Assembly (NCBI GenBank): GCA_025356915.1
Contig: JANXQG010000103.1
Span: 1-8,055, forward strand
Length of the DNA stretch: 8,055 nucleotides
Reading direction: 5' to 3'
Source of the DNA: Planctomycetota bacterium
GTDB lineage: Bacteria; Planctomycetota; Planctomycetia; Pirellulales; Thermoguttaceae
How positions within the stretch are numbered: position 1 is the stretch's first letter; every line of letters begins with the position of its first letter. Shown here piece by piece: positions 5,939 through 8,055 of the stretch. The position numbers were made by a program, and so were the translations under genes. The notes under the pieces are model-generated. The model ran no database searches. It saw only the letters and a program-made list of their open reading frames with translations, and was not told the origin of the DNA.

Positions 5939-6688
5939 TCAATTCCGCCGGCACTTCTCCACAAATGCCCGATAATCGTCCGAAGTGTCGATTCCAAACG
6001 TCGGTTCATCGACCACGCCCACGAGAATCGAGTAGCCCGCTTGCAGGACGCGGAGTTGTTCGAGTTTTTCCACTTTCTCCAAGCTGGAAGGCGGCATGCC
6101 GGCAAGTTTCATGAGAAATTCACGGCGGTAGGCGTATAGCCCCACATGCTGATAGAAGTGCGGCGGATCGGCCGCCAGCAGGGCATCGTCCCACTCGCGT
6201 GCTCGCGGAATAGGGCTGCGACTGAAGAACAGAGCTTTGCCCAGGCTGTCGAAGACAACTTTCACACAGGCCGAGTCTTCCAATTGTCGCCGACTGCGAA
6301 TGGGCGTGGCAAGGGTCGACATCACGGCCTCGGGGTGCGCATCGAGAAGTTCGATGGCCAGATCGATCGAATGGCCGGCGATATCAGGCTCGTCGCCTTG
6401 AACATTGACGATGATGTCGGCATCCGTCATGCGGCTTGCAACTTCGGCCACGCGATCGGTGCCGCTGGCGGCATTGGGATCGGTCATTTCCACCCGGCCG
6501 CCGAATGCCTGTACGGCTTTGTAGATGGCCTCGTGATCGGTTGCCACGCAGATTCCGGCCGGCCGCCGTGCCTGCCTGGCCGATTCGTAGGTATGCTGAA
6601 TCAGCGGCTTACCGGTCTCGGCCAAGAGTAGCTTCCGCAGCAACCGCGTCGAAGCAAATCGGGCGGGAATGATGATCTGGCTACTCAT
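5939..6688 (-). CDS. kdsB: 3-deoxy-manno-octulosonate cytidylyltransferase (CMP-Kdo synthetase)
   Basis: A 249-residue cytosolic nucleotidyltransferase, the same size as E. coli KdsB (248). It activates Kdo with CTP to CMP-Kdo for the inner core of lipopolysaccharide. Visible motifs are the N-terminal nucleotide loop IIIPARFASTRLLRKLL (5-21), SGTDR (75-79), the metal and nucleotide motif NVQGDEP (95-101), FSRSPIP (155-161), HVGLYAYRREFL (181-192) and EKLEQLR (207-213). The first loop is divergent, with RLLRKLL where RLPGKPL is usual. I chose the ATG at 6688 because the conserved loop begins four residues later; the upstream in-frame extension to 6922 overlaps the divergent DUF4160 gene. No ribosome site is seen before this start. 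The pyrG product next door supplies its CTP. Its presence implies an LPS-type outer membrane. Confidence 0.93.
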   Translation of the reverse strand: MSSQIIIPARFASTRLLRKLLLAETGKPLIQHTYESARQARRPAGICVATDHEAIYKAVQAFGGRVEMTDPNAASGTDRVAEVASRMTDADIIVNVQGDEPDIAGHSIDLAIELLDAHPEAVMSTLATPIRSRRQLEDSACVKVVFDSLGKALFFSRSPIPRAREWDDALLAADPPHFYQHVGLYAYRREFLMKLAGMPPSSLEKVEKLEQLRVLQAGYSILVGVVDEPTFGIDTSDDYRAFVEKCRRN

Positions 6689-6707
6689 GAATATTATGGA
6701 TTGAGTG

Positions 6708-6735
6708 TTGAAATTTGGGAACCGTGCGATACAAT
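6708..6735 (+). promoter_or_regulatory. Sigma70-like promoter for the DUF4160/DUF2442 module
   Basis: TTGAAA (6708-6713) and TACAAT (6730-6735) are separated by 16 bp; each matches its consensus hexamer at four or five of six positions. The predicted start near 6742 leaves a leader of about 24 bases before the ATG at 6766. It sits in the 77-bp gap shared with the divergent kdsB gene, so expression of the two could interfere. Confidence 0.5.
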
Positions 6736-6765
6736 GATAGCATCTGCTACTTTTCCCGGAACGCC

Positions 6766-7005
6766 ATGAGTCCGACTGTTTTTCGTCACGACGGATACCG
6801 TTTTTTCTTTTTCTCGCGCGAGGAAACGCGGGTTCATGTCCATGTTGCCTGCGGGGACGGGGAAGCGAAGTTTTGGCTCTTGCCAACGATTGAATTAGCC
6901 GAAAACTTGGGGTTGTCTCCAAAACAAATCACCCGGATTACTCGTATTATCGAGGAGCAACGCGATGACATCACTAGGGCTTGGAAAAGACATTTCGCCC
7001 CTTGA
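6766..7005 (+). CDS. DUF4160 domain protein
   Basis: A 79-residue protein of unknown function that matches the DUF4160 pattern along its whole length: MSPTVFRHDGYRFFFFSREE (1-20), VHVHVACGDGEAKFWL (23-38), an ELAENLGL helix start (43-50) and a C-terminal helix IIEEQRDDITRAWKRHF (61-77). The paired histidines His24 and His26 and the GDGEAKFWL stretch are the family's hallmark. The ATG at 6766 has only a weak GGA upstream. An in-frame start at 6715 would add 17 residues not seen in the family and would begin within the promoter. The DUF2442 gene overlaps its end by 41 bp. DUF4160 and DUF2442 genes are commonly paired and have been suspected of being toxin-antitoxin-like, but no activity is assigned here. 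Confidence 0.85.
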   Translation: MSPTVFRHDGYRFFFFSREETRVHVHVACGDGEAKFWLLPTIELAENLGLSPKQITRITRIIEEQRDDITRAWKRHFAP

Positions 7006-7240
7006 GATAACAAACATTTCTCGGCATGGAATTTGGCTCATCCTCCACGACAAGGAGTATTACCTGCCGTACAAAAAATATCCCTGGTTTCGCAATGCTC
7101 GCATAAGTGAAATTATTGATGTCGAACTCCTCCACGGATTCCACTTGTATTGGCCGGAACTGGATGTCGACCTCGAAATCGCCTCGCTGGAAGATCCGTC
7201 TCAGTTCCCGCTGATCGACACGCAAACCCGCGACAATTAG
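6965..7240 (+). CDS. DUF2442 domain protein
   Basis: A 91-residue protein of unknown function. After about ten leading residues it follows the DUF2442 pattern: an N-terminal strand pair (ISPLEITNISRHGIWLILHD, 10-29), YYLPYKKYPWFRNARISEI (32-50), and the signature HLYWPELDVDLEIASLEDP (60-78) ending FPL (81-83). The ATG at 6965 lies inside the DUF4160 gene in another frame (41-bp overlap) and has GAGGAG seven bases upstream, a better ribosome site than that of its partner. Translation of the two is therefore probably coupled, with this protein perhaps made in equal or greater amount. If the pair is toxin-antitoxin-like, which partner is which cannot be told from sequence. GC content of the module is visibly lower than in kdsB and pyrG. 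Confidence 0.85.
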   Translation: MTSLGLGKDISPLEITNISRHGIWLILHDKEYYLPYKKYPWFRNARISEIIDVELLHGFHLYWPELDVDLEIASLEDPSQFPLIDTQTRDN

Positions 7241-7281
7241 ACCTGCGAGCTTGCCGATACGATTCGATCGCTGCGACGCAC

Positions 7282-8019
7282 TCAGTCCACACTTTTTATT
7301 ACCCGTTGATCAAAGCTTGCCGCAATCCGCTTCCCTGGCGGCACGACGAGATAGCGATCGTCATCCCAGGGGCCGTCCAGAAGTCCTTGCAACAGTCGCA
7401 TGTCGCCGGAGAGCTTCTCATATTGCCAGCCGCGCTCCGCAGCCTCGGCCTCGCTCTGCTGTTGGAAACGATCGTCAGGCCCGACCCCCATGTCGATGTA
7501 GGTCAGCCCGGCGTAGTGACGCATGTTGCATAATTCCTCGTAAAGGAACTGGGCATTGTCTTCGCCGTAGCGAGCCACTAAGTCTTCATAGGACTGGGGC
7601 AAGGCCGATTGCGAGTGGGTCGTTTCCTGCCCACCCTGGAGCAGGCCAACCCCGCGCTCGATCCATCCGCTGGTATTGAAGTACACGCCCGGATGGTTTT
7701 GAAAGTACTCCAAGTACCGCTCCTTGCTCCCCAGGAAAAGCGTGATGCAATCGTGGGCGCGTGGCACGACCAGCGGGACCGATCGCGCCGCTAGGCCGAC
7801 GAGGCCGTTGCTGCACAGGCCGTAGCCTAGCAAGACGGCTTCAAACCGGGTCTCGTCGACGCTTGCGAGTACTTCCGCCAACCGGCTCGACATGCCAGCT
7901 TGGCCAATGTCGTGCAAGCCCTTGGGCAGGAACTCGACATCAACCAGGTTTACGCTTTGGGCGACGGCCTGGCACAACTCACGATACATGATTTCACAGG
8001 CAATGAGCTTGAGACGCAT
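7282..8019 (-). CDS. DUF1638 domain protein
   Basis: A 245-residue, probably cytosolic protein of unknown function. It carries the conserved DUF1638 blocks: LKLIACEIMYREL (3-15), VLLGYGLCSNGLVGL (62-76), VPLVVPRAHDCITLFLGS (81-98), and YGEDNAQFLYEEL (151-163). Cys8, Cys69, His89 and Cys91 could form a metal or cofactor site; this is inferred from their conservation, not known. Members in methanogens and acetogens often sit near corrinoid methyltransferase genes, but none is in this window. The ATG at 8019 begins just before the conserved block and has a perfect TATAAT seven bases upstream but no ribosome site. An in-frame TTG at 8037 would add six residues and has a GGGTGG upstream. It converges on the DUF2442 gene with 41 bp between stops. 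Confidence 0.82.
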   Translation of the reverse strand: MRLKLIACEIMYRELCQAVAQSVNLVDVEFLPKGLHDIGQAGMSSRLAEVLASVDETRFEAVLLGYGLCSNGLVGLAARSVPLVVPRAHDCITLFLGSKERYLEYFQNHPGVYFNTSGWIERGVGLLQGGQETTHSQSALPQSYEDLVARYGEDNAQFLYEELCNMRHYAGLTYIDMGVGPDDRFQQQSEAEAAERGWQYEKLSGDMRLLQGLLDGPWDDDRYLVVPPGKRIAASFDQRVIKSVD

Positions 8020-8025
8020 GGATGT

Positions 8026-8035
8026 GATTATAATC
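8026..8035 (-). promoter_or_regulatory. -10-like TATAAT immediately before the DUF1638 gene
   Basis: On the minus strand a perfect TATAAT lies within this interval, seven bases before the ATG at 8019. If it is the -10, transcription would begin at or next to the start codon and give a leaderless message. The expected -35 position at the window edge reads TGATAT, a poor match. The alternative is that the TTG at 8037 is the start and this sequence is coding. Confidence 0.35.
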
Positions 8036-8055
8036 AACCACCCGCCAGAATATCA

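Overview
The window looks like chromosomal DNA of a planctomycete, probably of the Pirellulales type. The grounds are a moderately GC-rich genome, a KdsB/CTP synthase/DUF1844 gene run with planctomycete-like sequences, an mraZ gene standing alone, and short palindromic dispersed elements. I made the taxonomic call from protein character only; no search was run.

Left part (1-2773): an aldo/keto reductase (168-1358, +) and an NupG-type MFS transporter (1371-2591, -) converge with 12 bp between their stop codons. The pair is bracketed by two nearly identical copies of a 111-bp MITE/REP-like element in opposite orientation (1-99, cut by the window edge, and 2663-2773). The same end of the element faces each gene, 68 and 71 bp from the start codons.

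Middle (2774-4173): a regulatory region with three GTGGGR boxes spaced 41-42 bp, the last overlapping a sigma70-like promoter, leads into a solitary mraZ (3037-3534, +). No rsmH, ftsL or other dcw-cluster gene follows. The gene instead converges on the end of a minus-strand run.

That run (6688 down to 3796) is kdsB, pyrG and a DUF1844 gene. PyrG makes CTP and KdsB uses CTP to activate Kdo for lipopolysaccharide. The kdsB-pyrG adjacency is also known from Chlamydia, another PVC lineage. The pyrG stop and DUF1844 start overlap as ATGA, suggesting translational coupling. Possible stem-loops lie just after kdsB and across the end of the DUF1844 gene.

Right part (6689-8055): divergent from kdsB is a two-gene, AT-richer module of DUF4160 and DUF2442 proteins whose reading frames overlap by 41 bp, with a good promoter in front. 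It looks like a horizontally acquired small module. A DUF1638 gene on the minus strand (7282-8019) converges on it.

The strongest leads are the inverted palindromic element pair, the spaced mraZ boxes together with a substituted second DXXXR motif in MraZ, and the DUF4160/DUF2442 module. I saw no rRNA, tRNA, CRISPR array or transposase gene.
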